Shown here one piece after another: positions 50,609 through 58,589 of a stretch of DNA of 64,000 nt. This DNA comes from Alkalicoccobacillus gibsonii (GTDB lineage: Bacteria; Bacillota; Bacilli; Bacillales; Bacillaceae_D): positions 604,221-668,220 of the forward strand of contig NZ_JAEUZA010000001.1 in the NCBI RefSeq assembly GCF_016798245.1, in the 5' to 3' direction. Each line of letters begins with the position of its first letter. Positions within the stretch are counted from its first letter, which is position 1. Made by a program: the position numbers and the translations under genes. The notes under the pieces are model-generated. The model ran no database searches. It was not told the origin of the DNA and worked only from the letters and a program-made list of their open reading frames with translations.

Positions 50609-51751
50609 ATGTACAGTATCATCTTGAAAAAATCGATCAACAGAAAATGAGGTGGCTCCGAGTGCTGTTGCATCAGTGTGCAACGTGGAGAATTTAATTG
50701 GAGTGTGCTGTTGATCTGTTACTAGTCTACTCGAAATCGTTTTTTGCATTTCTTCATATAAAAAATCCGAAGCCATCGCTAGTCGGTTACCAATTATAAT
50801 TTGATCAGGACTAAAAATGTGGATTAGAGAGACAATTCCTTTTCCGAGATATGTGGCTACGTTCCGAAAGGCATCAAGTGTTGCGACATCCCCGTTTTTT
50901 GCTAAAATAATTAATTCTTCAAGCGTTTGTTCTGATCCTGTATAAGAAAGTAAAGCTTGTTCTGATGCAAATAATTCCCAGCAACCATGATTTCCACAGC
51001 GGCAAATAGGACCATTTATATCCATTGTCATATGTCCAACTTCGCCGGCAAATCCATGGGTACCTTTATATAACTCTCCATTGAGTAATAAACCAGCACC
51101 TATACCTATTCCAGCACTGATATAAAGGGTGGTATCTATTTTTGTAGTCTGCTCGGTTAAACGCTGACCTAGCGCTCCATAATTCGCTTCGTTGTCAATC
51201 CATATTGGTACATTGCACTTGCTCAGTTCCTTCTTTAAATCAACATGTCTCCATTTTAAGTTTGGGGCATGAATAATCTCACCATGTATGGAAACAATTG
51301 CTGGAACTCCAACACCTATTCCAATGAGACCATAAGCTGATTCTGGAATATGACGAGTTAAGTAGTGAATCATGGATAAAACCTCGTTAACCACATATAA
51401 GAATGAGGTTTCTTTTAGTGGTTGCCTCTCTGTTGCGAGTTGATTACCACTTAGATCCGTTAACGTTCCAAGTATATGCTGTACCCCTATATCAATTCCG
51501 ATAGAATAGCCAGCAAATTTGTTAATTTGAAGTAAAACAGGCTTTCTTCCTCCACTGGATTTACCTGTTCCGATTTCAGTTAAAAGTTCCTCTTCTATAA
51601 GTTCAGCAACTAGAGTTGATATGGTTCCTTTATTTAATCCCGTCATCTGAGAAATACGAGCTCTAGAAACAGGTTCATGTTTTCTTATGTAATGAAGAAC
51701 AAGTTGTTTGTTCTCTTTTTTAATGGTTGTTTGGTTAAGTGGTGTGGCCAT
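50588..51751 (-). CDS. xylR: Xylose repressor XylR (ROK family)
   Basis: The 387-aa protein has an N-terminal winged helix (about 15-70: HEPVSRARISQMTGLNKGTI, then LVAELIEEELL) and a ROK sugar-binding domain. The latter has GIDIGVQHILGTLTDL, GAGLLLNGELYKGTHGFAGE and the ROK zinc cluster CRCGNHGCWE. It is divergent from xylA and shares a 127-bp control region with it, so it is expected to block xylAB without xylose. AAAGGAGAC precedes the ATG. Confidence 0.95.
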   Translation of the reverse strand: MATPLNQTTIKKENKQLVLHYIRKHEPVSRARISQMTGLNKGTISTLVAELIEEELLTEIGTGKSSGGRKPVLLQINKFAGYSIGIDIGVQHILGTLTDLSGNQLATERQPLKETSFLYVVNEVLSMIHYLTRHIPESAYGLIGIGVGVPAIVSIHGEIIHAPNLKWRHVDLKKELSKCNVPIWIDNEANYGALGQRLTEQTTKIDTTLYISAGIGIGAGLLLNGELYKGTHGFAGEVGHMTMDINGPICRCGNHGCWELFASEQALLSYTGSEQTLEELIILAKNGDVATLDAFRNVATYLGKGIVSLIHIFSPDQIIIGNRLAMASDFLYEEMQKTISSRLVTDQQHTPIKFSTLHTDATALGATSFSVDRFFQDDTVHKSSHST

Positions 51752-51782
51752 TTATGTCTCCTTTAAAATGAACGTTATTAAC

Positions 51783-51807
51783 TTAGTTTATTCAATAGAC
51801 AAAGTGA
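51783..51807. promoter_or_regulatory. XylR operator
   Basis: Half-sites TTAGTTTATT (51783-51792) and GACAAAGTGA (51798-51807) flank a 5-bp centre, the same 10-5-10 form as the B. subtilis operator (TTAGTTTGTT and AACAAACTAA). It overlaps the -35 of the xylA promoter. Confidence 0.75.
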
Positions 51808-51824
51808 AAGCAAGCTGTTATACT
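51796..51824 (+). promoter_or_regulatory. xylA promoter
   Basis: -35 TAGACA (51796-51801), 17-bp spacer, -10 TATACT (51819-51824) with an extended TG. A perfect TATAAT at 51830-51835 is a second candidate but lacks a -35. Confidence 0.75.
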
Positions 51825-51834
51825 CACCATATAA

Positions 51835-51848
51835 TGAAAACGCTAACA
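51835..51848. promoter_or_regulatory. Catabolite-responsive element (cre) before xylA
   Basis: TGAAAACGCTAACA, a full match to the CcpA consensus, lies just downstream of the xylA start site and is identical to the one at 47672-47685. Confidence 0.9.
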
Positions 51849-51878
51849 AATAAAACAAAGATAAGGAAGTGTTGACCG

Positions 51879-53213
51879 ATGGCAGTATTCAAAGATGTGC
51901 AGTCCATTCAATATGAGGGTCCAAGTTCAAGGAATCCACTTGCATTTAAATATTATAATCCAAGTGAACAGGTAAATGGTCAAACGATGGAAGAAATTCT
52001 TCGATTTTCTGTAGCTTATTGGCACACATTTACGGCTGGTGGAGAAGATCCTTTTGGTGCAGCAGTAATGGAAAGACCATGGCTTCACCTAAGAGGAATG
52101 GATCTTGCAAAAGCTCGAGTAGAAGCTGCTTTCGAGTTATTTGAGAAACTAAATGTTCCTTACTTTTGTTTTCATGATGTTGATATTGCACCACCAGGTT
52201 CATCGTTAAGAGAAACGAACCAAAATCTTGATGTGATCACAGCAATGATTAAAGATTATTCAAAAACGAGTAAAACGAAATTACTATGGAATACAGCAAA
52301 CTTGTTTAACCATCCAAGATATGTACATGGAGCAGCAACGTCTAACCTTGCTGATTCCTATGCTTATGCTGCAGCTCAAGTAAAAAAAGGATTAGAAATG
52401 GGTAAAGAGCTTGGTTCAGAAAACTATGTGTTTTGGGGAGGACGAGAGGGCTACGAATCACTCCTAAATACGGACTTGAAGCTAGAACAAGACAATATGG
52501 CTCGATTCTTCCATATGGCACTTGATTATGCAAAAGAAATTGGGTATACAGGTCAGTTTTTAATTGAACCAAAACCAAAAGAGCCAACTAAGCATCAATA
52601 CGATTTTGATGTTGCGACAAGTCTCGCATTCTTGCAAACGTATGGATTGAATGAGCATTTTAAATTTAATATCGAGGCAAATCATGCCACACTTGCTGGT
52701 CATACATTCGAACACGAGCTGCGTACAGCCAGAATTCACGGAATGCTCGGTTCTGTTGATGCAAACCAAGGAGATCCATTACTAGGATGGGATACGGATG
52801 AATTCCCGACAGACCTATACTCAAGCACACTTGCCATGTACGAAATTTTAAAAAATGGTGGGTTAGGTACTGGCGGATTAAACTTCGATGCAAAGGTTCG
52901 CCGAACTTCATTTGAGCCAATTGATTTATTTGAAGCTCATGTTGCAGGAATGGACAGTTTTGCTGTTGGGCTAAAAGTTGCGGCAAAACTTATTGAAGAC
53001 AGAGTGCTAGACGAGTTTGTTGAAAACCGTTATTCGAGTTTTAAAGAAGGAATTGGTCTTGATATTGTTGAAGGTAGAAGTAGCTTGCGATCACTTGAGG
53101 AGCATGCGCTGAGCTTAACAGAAATCAGACCACGCTCTGGTAAGCAAGAAAAGCTTAAAGGCATTATTAATCAGTATTTACTTGAAACAATGCATTCAAT
53201 TGCCCAAAAGTAA
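51879..53213 (+). CDS. xylA: Xylose isomerase
   Basis: XylA converts D-xylose to D-xylulose. The 444-aa TIM-barrel is of the class II length. It shows the catalytic His99 and Asp102 in [11 protein letters not shown], the metal-binding [16 protein letters not shown] and [18 protein letters not shown] segments, and [26 protein letters not shown] precedes the ATG. It is first in xylA-xylB and is controlled by XylR (operator upstream) and CcpA (cre). Confidence 0.97.
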   Translation: MAVFKDVQSIQYEGPSSRNPLAFKYYNPSEQVNGQTMEEILRFSVAYWHTFTAGGEDPFGAAVMERPWLHLRGMDLAKARVEAAFELFEKLNVPYFCFHDVDIAPPGSSLRETNQNLDVITAMIKDYSKTSKTKLLWNTANLFNHPRYVHGAATSNLADSYAYAAAQVKKGLEMGKELGSENYVFWGGREGYESLLNTDLKLEQDNMARFFHMALDYAKEIGYTGQFLIEPKPKEPTKHQYDFDVATSLAFLQTYGLNEHFKFNIEANHATLAGHTFEHELRTARIHGMLGSVDANQGDPLLGWDTDEFPTDLYSSTLAMYEILKNGGLGTGGLNFDAKVRRTSFEPIDLFEAHVAGMDSFAVGLKVAAKLIEDRVLDEFVENRYSSFKEGIGLDIVEGRSSLRSLEEHALSLTEIRPRSGKQEKLKGIINQYLLETMHSIAQK

Positions 53214-53243
53214 TGACAGAGAAAACGGAGGTGGAAGTATAAC

Positions 53244-54740
53244 ATGTCACATGTGATAGGGATTGATTTAGGAACAAGTGCTGTTAAGCTTCTACTTGTT
53301 TCTAAAGCAGGGGATGTGGAGCTAGAAGTAAGTAAACCTTATCCACTTATCCAGGAGAAATCAGGCTATAGCGAGCAGGATCCGGCGCAATGGGTAGTCC
53401 AAACAATTGAGGGATTAACAGAAGTAATGGATCAATTTAAAGGCGAGCCTGATCAAATTGAAGGAATCAGTTTCTCAGGGCAAATGCACGGGTTGGTACT
53501 GCTTGGTGAATCGAATGAGATACTAAGACCTGCCATTCTATGGAACGACACGAGAACAACAAAAGAGTGCTTGGAAATTGAGCAGCTTGTTGGTGCAAAG
53601 AAGCTATTAGAAATTACGAGGAATCCAACGCTTGAAGGCTTTACTCTACCTAAACTTCTCTGGGTGAAAAACAATGAACCTGAGCTTTTTTCTAAAGCAA
53701 AGACGTTTTTATTGCCAAAAGATTATCTCAGGTTTGCTCTTACTGGGAAGCTTCATAGTGAATATTCGGATGCTGGCGGCACACTGTTACTTGATATTAA
53801 AAATCAATGTTGGAGTACAGAGATTTGTGAAAAAGTTGGGATTGACTCAAATATATGTCCTCCGCTGGTTGAATCCCATGCATTAGTTGGGCACCTTACT
53901 AAAGAAGTTGAGCGTCAAACAGGTTTGTCAATAAACACAAAAGTATTTGCTGGTGGAGCTGATAATGCTTGTGGTGCTTTAGGGGCTGGGATTGTATCAG
54001 AAGAAGATACATTAGTAAGTATCGGAACATCTGGTGTTGTTCTTGCGTATGAGAAAACAAAAGATGTTAATGTAGATGGTAAAGTACATTTTTTCCACCA
54101 CGCGATGCCACATGCTTTTTATAAAATGGGGGTTACATTGTCAGCTGGTTATAGCTTAAGCTGGTTCAAGCAGACATTCGCTACCGATGTTCCTTTTGAT
54201 CAGATTGTAAATGAGGCAGGCGCACGTAAGCCAGGTGCAAACGGGTTACTCTTTACACCTTATTTAACAGGGGAACGAACGCCACACGGTGACTCTTCCA
54301 TTCGAGCAAGTTTTATCGGGGTAAGCTCTACTCATTCTCGAGCTGATTTTGTTCGAGCTGTTCTTGAAGGAATTACTTTCTCATTAAGAGACTCTCTTGA
54401 TTTGTTTAGAGAACAAGGTACACCCGTTCACCGAATTGTATCAATTGGTGGAGGGGCTAAGAGTAAGGTTTGGTTACAAATGCAGGCAGATATCTTTAAT
54501 GCACCCGTTGTAAAACAGGCGAACGACCAAGGTCCTGGAATGGGAGCAGCTATGCTTGCAGCTTATGGAGTAGGTTGGTTCAAAGGGTTAGATGAGTGTG
54601 CTGCTTTATTTATAAAAGAAGAAACGGTATATGAACCAGAGCAGACTCAAGTGCAACAATACGAGGAGTTGTATCAGCTTTATCGGCAAGTGTATGAACA
54701 GACGAAACAGCTAAATCAATCACTTGCCGCCTACAGATAA
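53244..54740 (+). CDS. xylB: Xylulokinase
   Basis: XylB phosphorylates D-xylulose to xylulose 5-phosphate for the pentose phosphate pathway. The 498-aa FGGY kinase has the N-terminal ATP-binding GIDLGTSAVKLLLV, the substrate loop SFSGQMHGLV, WNDTRTTKEC, the GGADNACGALGAG loop and the C-terminal GGGAKSKVWLQMQADIF. GGAGGTGG precedes the ATG at 53244. It follows xylA by 30 bp; a perfect terminator follows. Confidence 0.97.
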   Translation: MSHVIGIDLGTSAVKLLLVSKAGDVELEVSKPYPLIQEKSGYSEQDPAQWVVQTIEGLTEVMDQFKGEPDQIEGISFSGQMHGLVLLGESNEILRPAILWNDTRTTKECLEIEQLVGAKKLLEITRNPTLEGFTLPKLLWVKNNEPELFSKAKTFLLPKDYLRFALTGKLHSEYSDAGGTLLLDIKNQCWSTEICEKVGIDSNICPPLVESHALVGHLTKEVERQTGLSINTKVFAGGADNACGALGAGIVSEEDTLVSIGTSGVVLAYEKTKDVNVDGKVHFFHHAMPHAFYKMGVTLSAGYSLSWFKQTFATDVPFDQIVNEAGARKPGANGLLFTPYLTGERTPHGDSSIRASFIGVSSTHSRADFVRAVLEGITFSLRDSLDLFREQGTPVHRIVSIGGGAKSKVWLQMQADIFNAPVVKQANDQGPGMGAAMLAAYGVGWFKGLDECAALFIKEETVYEPEQTQVQQYEELYQLYRQVYEQTKQLNQSLAAYR

Positions 54741-54751
54741 CAATTATGAAA

Positions 54752-54796
54752 AAGAAGAAGCTGTCCATACTATTAGTAGGACAGCTTCTTCTTATT
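54752..54796 (+). terminator. Terminator after xylB
   Basis: AAGAAGAAGCTGTCC (54752-54766) pairs perfectly with GGACAGCTTCTTCTT (54779-54793). Confidence 0.9.
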
Positions 54797-54800
54797 AAAC

Positions 54801-54829
54801 AAAAATAAAAACCCCCTCAAAAGAGGGGG
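54801..54829 (-). terminator. Terminator after the cold shock gene
   Basis: Minus strand: CCCCCTC (54823-54829) pairs with GAGGGGG (54812-54818) around TTTT, followed by TTTTTATTTTTG. Confidence 0.93.
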
Positions 54830-54836
54830 AGGTTAA

Positions 54837-55037
54837 TTATGCTTTTTCAACGTTAGCTGCTTGCTCGCCACGGTTACCTTCTACGATATCAAAACGAACT
54901 GCTTGACCTTCTTCAAGAGTCTTGAAGCCTTCGCTTTGGATAGCTGAGAAATGTACGAATACATCGTCACCATCTTCGCGCTCGATGAAACCAAAACCTT
55001 TTTCTGCGTTAAACCATTTTACTGTACCTTCTAACAT
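54837..55037 (-). CDS. cspB: Cold shock protein (CspB-like)
   Basis: The 66-aa OB-fold protein has both RNA-binding motifs, KGFGFIE (RNP1) and DVFVHFSAI (RNP2), and closely resembles B. subtilis CspB ([19 protein letters not shown]). It binds single-stranded RNA and DNA and acts as an RNA chaperone on cold shock and in stationary phase. AAGGAGG precedes the ATG. A long leader of about 110 nt from the promoter at 55154-55182 is typical of cold-shock genes. Confidence 0.95.
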   Translation of the reverse strand: MLEGTVKWFNAEKGFGFIEREDGDDVFVHFSAIQSEGFKTLEEGQAVRFDIVEGNRGEQAANVEKA

Positions 55038-55153
55038 GTGTGTTTCCTCCTTGTAAATGAATTACTATTTACGTTAACCATCAAGCTTCAAGAGGAAACA
55101 ACATAAGGTATTCCATCTATCCACGTTAATAAAACAATAAGTAGCATAGATAA

Positions 55154-55182
55154 AGAATAGCATAAGCTTCAGCAATATGCAA
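55154..55182 (-). promoter_or_regulatory. Promoter of the cold shock gene
   Basis: Minus strand: -35 TTGCAT (55177-55182), 17-bp spacer, -10 TATTCT (55154-55159) preceded by TG. It implies a 5' leader of about 110 nt. Confidence 0.7.
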
Positions 55183-55223
55183 GTTATTATCTACAAACGT
55201 GATTTGAATTCAAGGCAATTTAT

Positions 55224-55418
55224 TTACTCACTTGAAGAATCATCTTTTGTTTTTTCAGGCTTACGTTCTTCCTTTTCTTCATGAGAAATCTCTTCTAGAG
55301 GTAATTCATCAATAGGCATTGAAGACTGGTCGTGGTGACTTTGTTCATCCTTGTTATTCTTAAATTTGTCTTGATCAATCTTTTCTTTCTTAGATGTTCT
55401 GTCATTTTTATCAGTCAT
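55224..55418 (-). CDS. Small, highly charged hydrophilic protein, unknown
   Basis: The 64-aa product is rich in Lys, Asp, Glu and Ser with almost no hydrophobic residues (MTDKNDRTSKKEKIDQDKF, ending KPEKTKDDSSSE), so it is probably intrinsically disordered. TAAGGAGGGATTAAG before the ATG is an excellent ribosome site, which argues for a real gene. No family is recognised; a stress or spore-associated role would be speculation. Confidence 0.65.
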   Translation of the reverse strand: MTDKNDRTSKKEKIDQDKFKNNKDEQSHHDQSSMPIDELPLEEISHEEKEERKPEKTKDDSSSE

Positions 55419-55472
55419 CTTAATCCCTCCTTATTCAATCAATAACCGAAAAATAATTATTAAAACATATCG

Positions 55473-55504
55473 TTGACTTTTATCAGTTTAGTGCTAAACT
55501 GATA
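55473..55504 (+). promoter_or_regulatory. marR promoter with overlapping 24-bp palindromic operator
   Basis: -35 TTGACT (55473-55478), then TAAACT (55495-55500) as likely -10. A perfect palindrome TATCAGTTTAG / CTAAACTGATA with TG between (55481-55504) covers the spacer and -10, as expected for MarR autorepression. Confidence 0.8.
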
Positions 55505-55526
55505 GTAAGAAAGGGGGGACGTTCCA

Positions 55527-55967
55527 ATGGAGCAACCAAATGGAGAGCGTCTTAGCTTACTTTTATGGTTTCGATTGGCTTGCTTCTATCATCAAAGCAA
55601 CCGACTATCGAATGACAACGTTGGTCAGTTTGACCTGACAATTAGTCAGTTTGATCTGCTTGTTCAAACACAAGCCAATCAACCCATTTCACAAATGGAT
55701 CTGGCTGAAAAGCTTCTTGTCACAAAAGGTAGTATTACACAAATGCTTGCTAAGCTTGAACAACGTAACTTGATTAAAAGAGAACAGGAGTGGCGAATTA
55801 AACGAATCTCACTAACTGATGCAGGAGAAGCTTTAATGAAAGAAGCACGTCCTGATCAATCAGCCTTTCAATCGTCGCTTTTTAATCCATTAACAGCAGA
55901 TGAACAGAAACAACTAAATACATTATTGAAGAAACTTCAAAAAGGGATTGAATCCCAAACTAACTAG
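55527..55967 (+). CDS. MarR-family transcriptional regulator (MhqR-like)
   Basis: The 146-aa protein has the winged-helix MarR fold: TISQFDLLVQTQANQPISQM, then DLAEKLLVTKGSITQMLAKL (recognition helix) and a wing RREQEWRIKRISLTDAG-like stretch (here KREQEWRIKRISLTDAG). It is first in an operon with a ring-cleaving dioxygenase-type and an esterase-type gene, the layout of MhqR-controlled quinone resistance genes in Bacillus. The operator sequence differs from the MhqR box known in B. subtilis, so identity is not certain. AAAGGGGGG precedes the ATG. Confidence 0.88.
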   Translation: MEQPNGERLSLLLWFRLACFYHQSNRLSNDNVGQFDLTISQFDLLVQTQANQPISQMDLAEKLLVTKGSITQMLAKLEQRNLIKREQEWRIKRISLTDAGEALMKEARPDQSAFQSSLFNPLTADEQKQLNTLLKKLQKGIESQTN

Positions 55968-55978
55968 GAGGAATACAC

Positions 55979-56959
55979 ATGAATATTTTGCCATTAAAAG
56001 GAATCCATCACGTATCAGCCATTACTGCTAATGCTCAAGAGAATCTTCATTTTTACACAGAAATTTTAGGAATGAGATTAGTAAAGAAAACTGTAAATCA
56101 AGATGATACATCCGTTTATCACTTGTTTTATGCCGACGAACGCGGAAATCCAGGTACAGACCTAACGTTTTTTGAGATTCCACATGCTGGAACAACCTAT
56201 GAAGGGACAAACAGTATTAGTATGACATCTTTACGTGTTGCGACAGATCAAGCACTTGACTATTGGGTAGAGCGTCTAGAACAGTTTGATGTGAAACACG
56301 AAGGAATTAGTGAAGAATCAGGACGAAAAACATTAGCTTTTCGTGACTTTGAAGGACAACGCCTGCAATTTGTTTCAGATGAGCATAATGAAGGGGTAGC
56401 TGGAGGAAAGCCATGGGATAAGAGTCCAGTACCAGCTGAAAAGGGAGTTGTTGGACTTGGGCCAGTCCGTTTAACAGTAAGTCGTCCGGATGTGACAGCA
56501 AGAATCTTAGTTGACGTTATGGGCTTCCGTGAAGTCCGTTCATACGAAGAAAAAGGAATTACACCTGCTATTCGCGTTTTTGAAACTGGAGAAGGCGGTA
56601 CTGGAGCAGAGATACATTTGTTAGAACGAAATGACCTTCAACGTGAAAGACCTGGTAGAGGTAGTGTTCATCATGTAGCTTTCCGTGTGGAAAATCAAGA
56701 TGAACTAAATAAATGGGTTGAGCACATTAGTGCGTCAGGTTTACCAAACTCAGGCTTTGTAGAAAGATACTATTTCCGTAGCTTATATTTCCGTGAAGCA
56801 AATGGTATTTTATTCGAGCTTGCAACAGATGGTCCAGGGTTTGAAGGAGACGAACCATTTGAAACATTAGGTGAGAACCTTGCTTTGCCTCCTTATCTTG
56901 AAAATCAGCGTGAGAAAATTGAAGCAACCATTAAACCACTTGATACAAAAAAAGCTTAA
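55979..56959 (+). CDS. Ring-cleaving dioxygenase, MhqO/MhqA type (VOC superfamily)
   Basis: The 326-aa protein has two vicinal-oxygen-chelate modules, each built of beta-alpha-beta-beta-beta units. The first begins IKGIHHVSAITANAQENLHFY-like residues (LKGIHHVSAITANAQ) and the second near residue 150 (VGLGPVRLTVSRPDVTARIL). Metal ligands are likely His9 or His10, later His in GRGSVHHVAFRV, and Glu in FELATDGPGF. The family cleaves catechol/hydroquinone-type rings and protects against quinones in Bacillus. It is 11 bp after marR. AGGAGGAATAC precedes the ATG. Confidence 0.9.
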   Translation: MNILPLKGIHHVSAITANAQENLHFYTEILGMRLVKKTVNQDDTSVYHLFYADERGNPGTDLTFFEIPHAGTTYEGTNSISMTSLRVATDQALDYWVERLEQFDVKHEGISEESGRKTLAFRDFEGQRLQFVSDEHNEGVAGGKPWDKSPVPAEKGVVGLGPVRLTVSRPDVTARILVDVMGFREVRSYEEKGITPAIRVFETGEGGTGAEIHLLERNDLQRERPGRGSVHHVAFRVENQDELNKWVEHISASGLPNSGFVERYYFRSLYFREANGILFELATDGPGFEGDEPFETLGENLALPPYLENQREKIEATIKPLDTKKA

Positions 56960-56979
56960 TTAGAGAGGAGTTTAATCTA

Positions 56980-57609
56980 ATGCATCATGAACATATTTAT
57001 AAAGAGGGAAACGATCCTAGTTTACCAACACTGATTTTGCTACATGGTACGGGTGGAGATGAAAAGGATTTAGTACCTATTGCAAAAATGATTGCACCAG
57101 AAGCGTCTTTTTTAAGTATTCGTGGAAATGTCTCTGAAAATGGGATGAATCGATTCTTTAAACGACTTGCTGAAGGCGTATTTGATAAAGAAGATTTGGC
57201 TAAACGAACAAATGAACTTCATTCATTTATTATAGAAGCTGCTAAGACGTATGAATTTGATGCTAAGCGTACAGTTGCAATTGGATATTCAAACGGTGCG
57301 AATATTGCAGCAAATGCGATTTATACCATTCCAGACGCGCTAAGTGGAGCCATCCTGCTTCATGCCATGCAACCTCAAGAGGCTGTTCAAGTGAATTCGC
57401 CAATCCATGCATCTGTGTTTGTTAGCTCAGGAAAAAGAGATCAAATGATACCGTCAATTGAATCTGAGAAGCTAATTTCTACTTTAAGACAAGCAGGAGC
57501 GAATGTAACAGAGTTCTGGACTGAAGGTGGACATGAATTAAGACGTGAAGAGATAGATGAAGCAAAAAAATGGTTTGATTATTTTGCCGAGTCGGAAAAC
57601 GCAAGATAA
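56980..57609 (+). CDS. Alpha/beta hydrolase, MhqD-like carboxylesterase
   Basis: The 209-aa protein is a phospholipase/carboxylesterase-type hydrolase. The oxyanion region is ILLHGTGGDEKDL, the nucleophile Ser lies in AIGYSNGANIA, the Asp in SGKRDQMIPS and the His in EGGHELRREE. Homologues (MhqD in B. subtilis) are induced with MhqE by methylhydroquinone. It is the third gene of the MarR operon (20-bp gap). AGAGAGGAG precedes the ATG. Confidence 0.9.
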   Translation: MHHEHIYKEGNDPSLPTLILLHGTGGDEKDLVPIAKMIAPEASFLSIRGNVSENGMNRFFKRLAEGVFDKEDLAKRTNELHSFIIEAAKTYEFDAKRTVAIGYSNGANIAANAIYTIPDALSGAILLHAMQPQEAVQVNSPIHASVFVSSGKRDQMIPSIESEKLISTLRQAGANVTEFWTEGGHELRREEIDEAKKWFDYFAESENAR

Positions 57610-57636
57610 AGAGGATTATAACTAAAGTAATAGGAA

Positions 57637-57682
57637 GAAGAGCAAATGACTTCTGCATTGAGTCATTTGCTCTTCATATTTA
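57637..57682 (+). terminator. Terminator after the MarR operon
   Basis: GAAGAGCAAATGAC (57637-57650) pairs perfectly with GTCATTTGCTCTTC (57662-57675), then ATATTT. Confidence 0.85.
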
Positions 57683-57725
57683 ATGAGACAATCTGTGTAA
57701 GAACGTGCGAAATTCCTGAAAATAG

Positions 57726-57754
57726 TTGACTTTCTTTAAAAGGATTTATAGTAT
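57726..57754 (+). promoter_or_regulatory. Sigma-A-like promoter for the membrane protein gene at 57801
   Basis: -35 TTGACT (57726-57731), 17-bp spacer, -10 TAGTAT (57749-57754). Confidence 0.6.
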
Positions 57755-57800
57755 TAAAGGGCTTCAAAGACTTATTTCCTGCTAGAAAAGAGGGTCTACT

Positions 57801-58508
57801 ATGCGAGAAAACAACGAAAATGAAGAGCATTTGTCCAAGCGAAAAAATTGGATTTTGTTTAGTGTCATTGGAATTATAACGTTAGCTGTTATTTATTTAG
57901 CTATTTTTCAAGATGTATGGTACAGAGTGGTTGTTCTGACTGTATTAATGACTGGTGGTATTCTTATTTACCGACAGCTCGCAGCCATTCAAGCGTTACT
58001 GCAGCAAAAAGGGACAGGGGCCCAAACCTCAGTAACAGCTGAAGAAACGCCGCTGTCAGATCCAGAGTTGTTAGAAAAAGAAACAGAATTACAGCAGCTG
58101 GACCTGGACCGAACTCAAATGTTTGAAGAATTATTAAGCCGTTCTGCCATTGAAGAGCATGAAAAATCTGAGTACAGAGAAAAGATGGCCTATAAAACGT
58201 CTGAAACTTCACGTATAAGAGAAGAGCTTGGTCATGCTCCTAGTAAGCTACAATTAGTGTACGAAGGAACAAAAAAGTACTTCGTTAAAGATAACCCTAT
58301 GAAAGAGATTGCGGCATCACTTGATTCAGAAATAATTGAAAATGGTACATTGTCTGAGTTGAATGATGAGATTCAGCGAATGATTCCGAGGCTTTCTAAA
58401 GAGAGCTTACAATCACTCGAGAAATCAAGTTATATGGACGAATCTTATAAGCTGACCCGTTCTGGCTACAAAGAGTTAGTACAGGCTGCTGAACAAATAA
58501 AATCATAA
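57801..58508 (+). CDS. Membrane protein with cytoplasmic helical domain, unknown
   Basis: The 235-aa protein has two close membrane spans (about 17-36 and 41-62), then a long charged cytosolic part. That part has coiled-coil character (ELLEKETELQQLDLDRTQMF) at 85-125 and a helical C-terminal block (210-235). No catalytic motif is seen. I do not recognise a family. GAGGG lies 8 bases before the ATG at 57801, and the gene has its own promoter and terminator. Confidence 0.75.
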   Translation: MRENNENEEHLSKRKNWILFSVIGIITLAVIYLAIFQDVWYRVVVLTVLMTGGILIYRQLAAIQALLQQKGTGAQTSVTAEETPLSDPELLEKETELQQLDLDRTQMFEELLSRSAIEEHEKSEYREKMAYKTSETSRIREELGHAPSKLQLVYEGTKKYFVKDNPMKEIAASLDSEIIENGTLSELNDEIQRMIPRLSKESLQSLEKSSYMDESYKLTRSGYKELVQAAEQIKS

Positions 58509-58545
58509 AGAAAGGCGAGCCATAATGGGGGCTCGCCTTTCTTCA
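58508..58545. terminator. Terminator between the 57801 gene and phoA
   Basis: AAGAAAGGCGAGC (58508-58520) pairs perfectly with GCTCGCCTTTCTT (58531-58543). It can serve both strands. Confidence 0.9.
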
Positions 58546-58589
58546 TTGATCGCATACAAAATAGAAAAGAGACCATTCAAGATGTGTTC

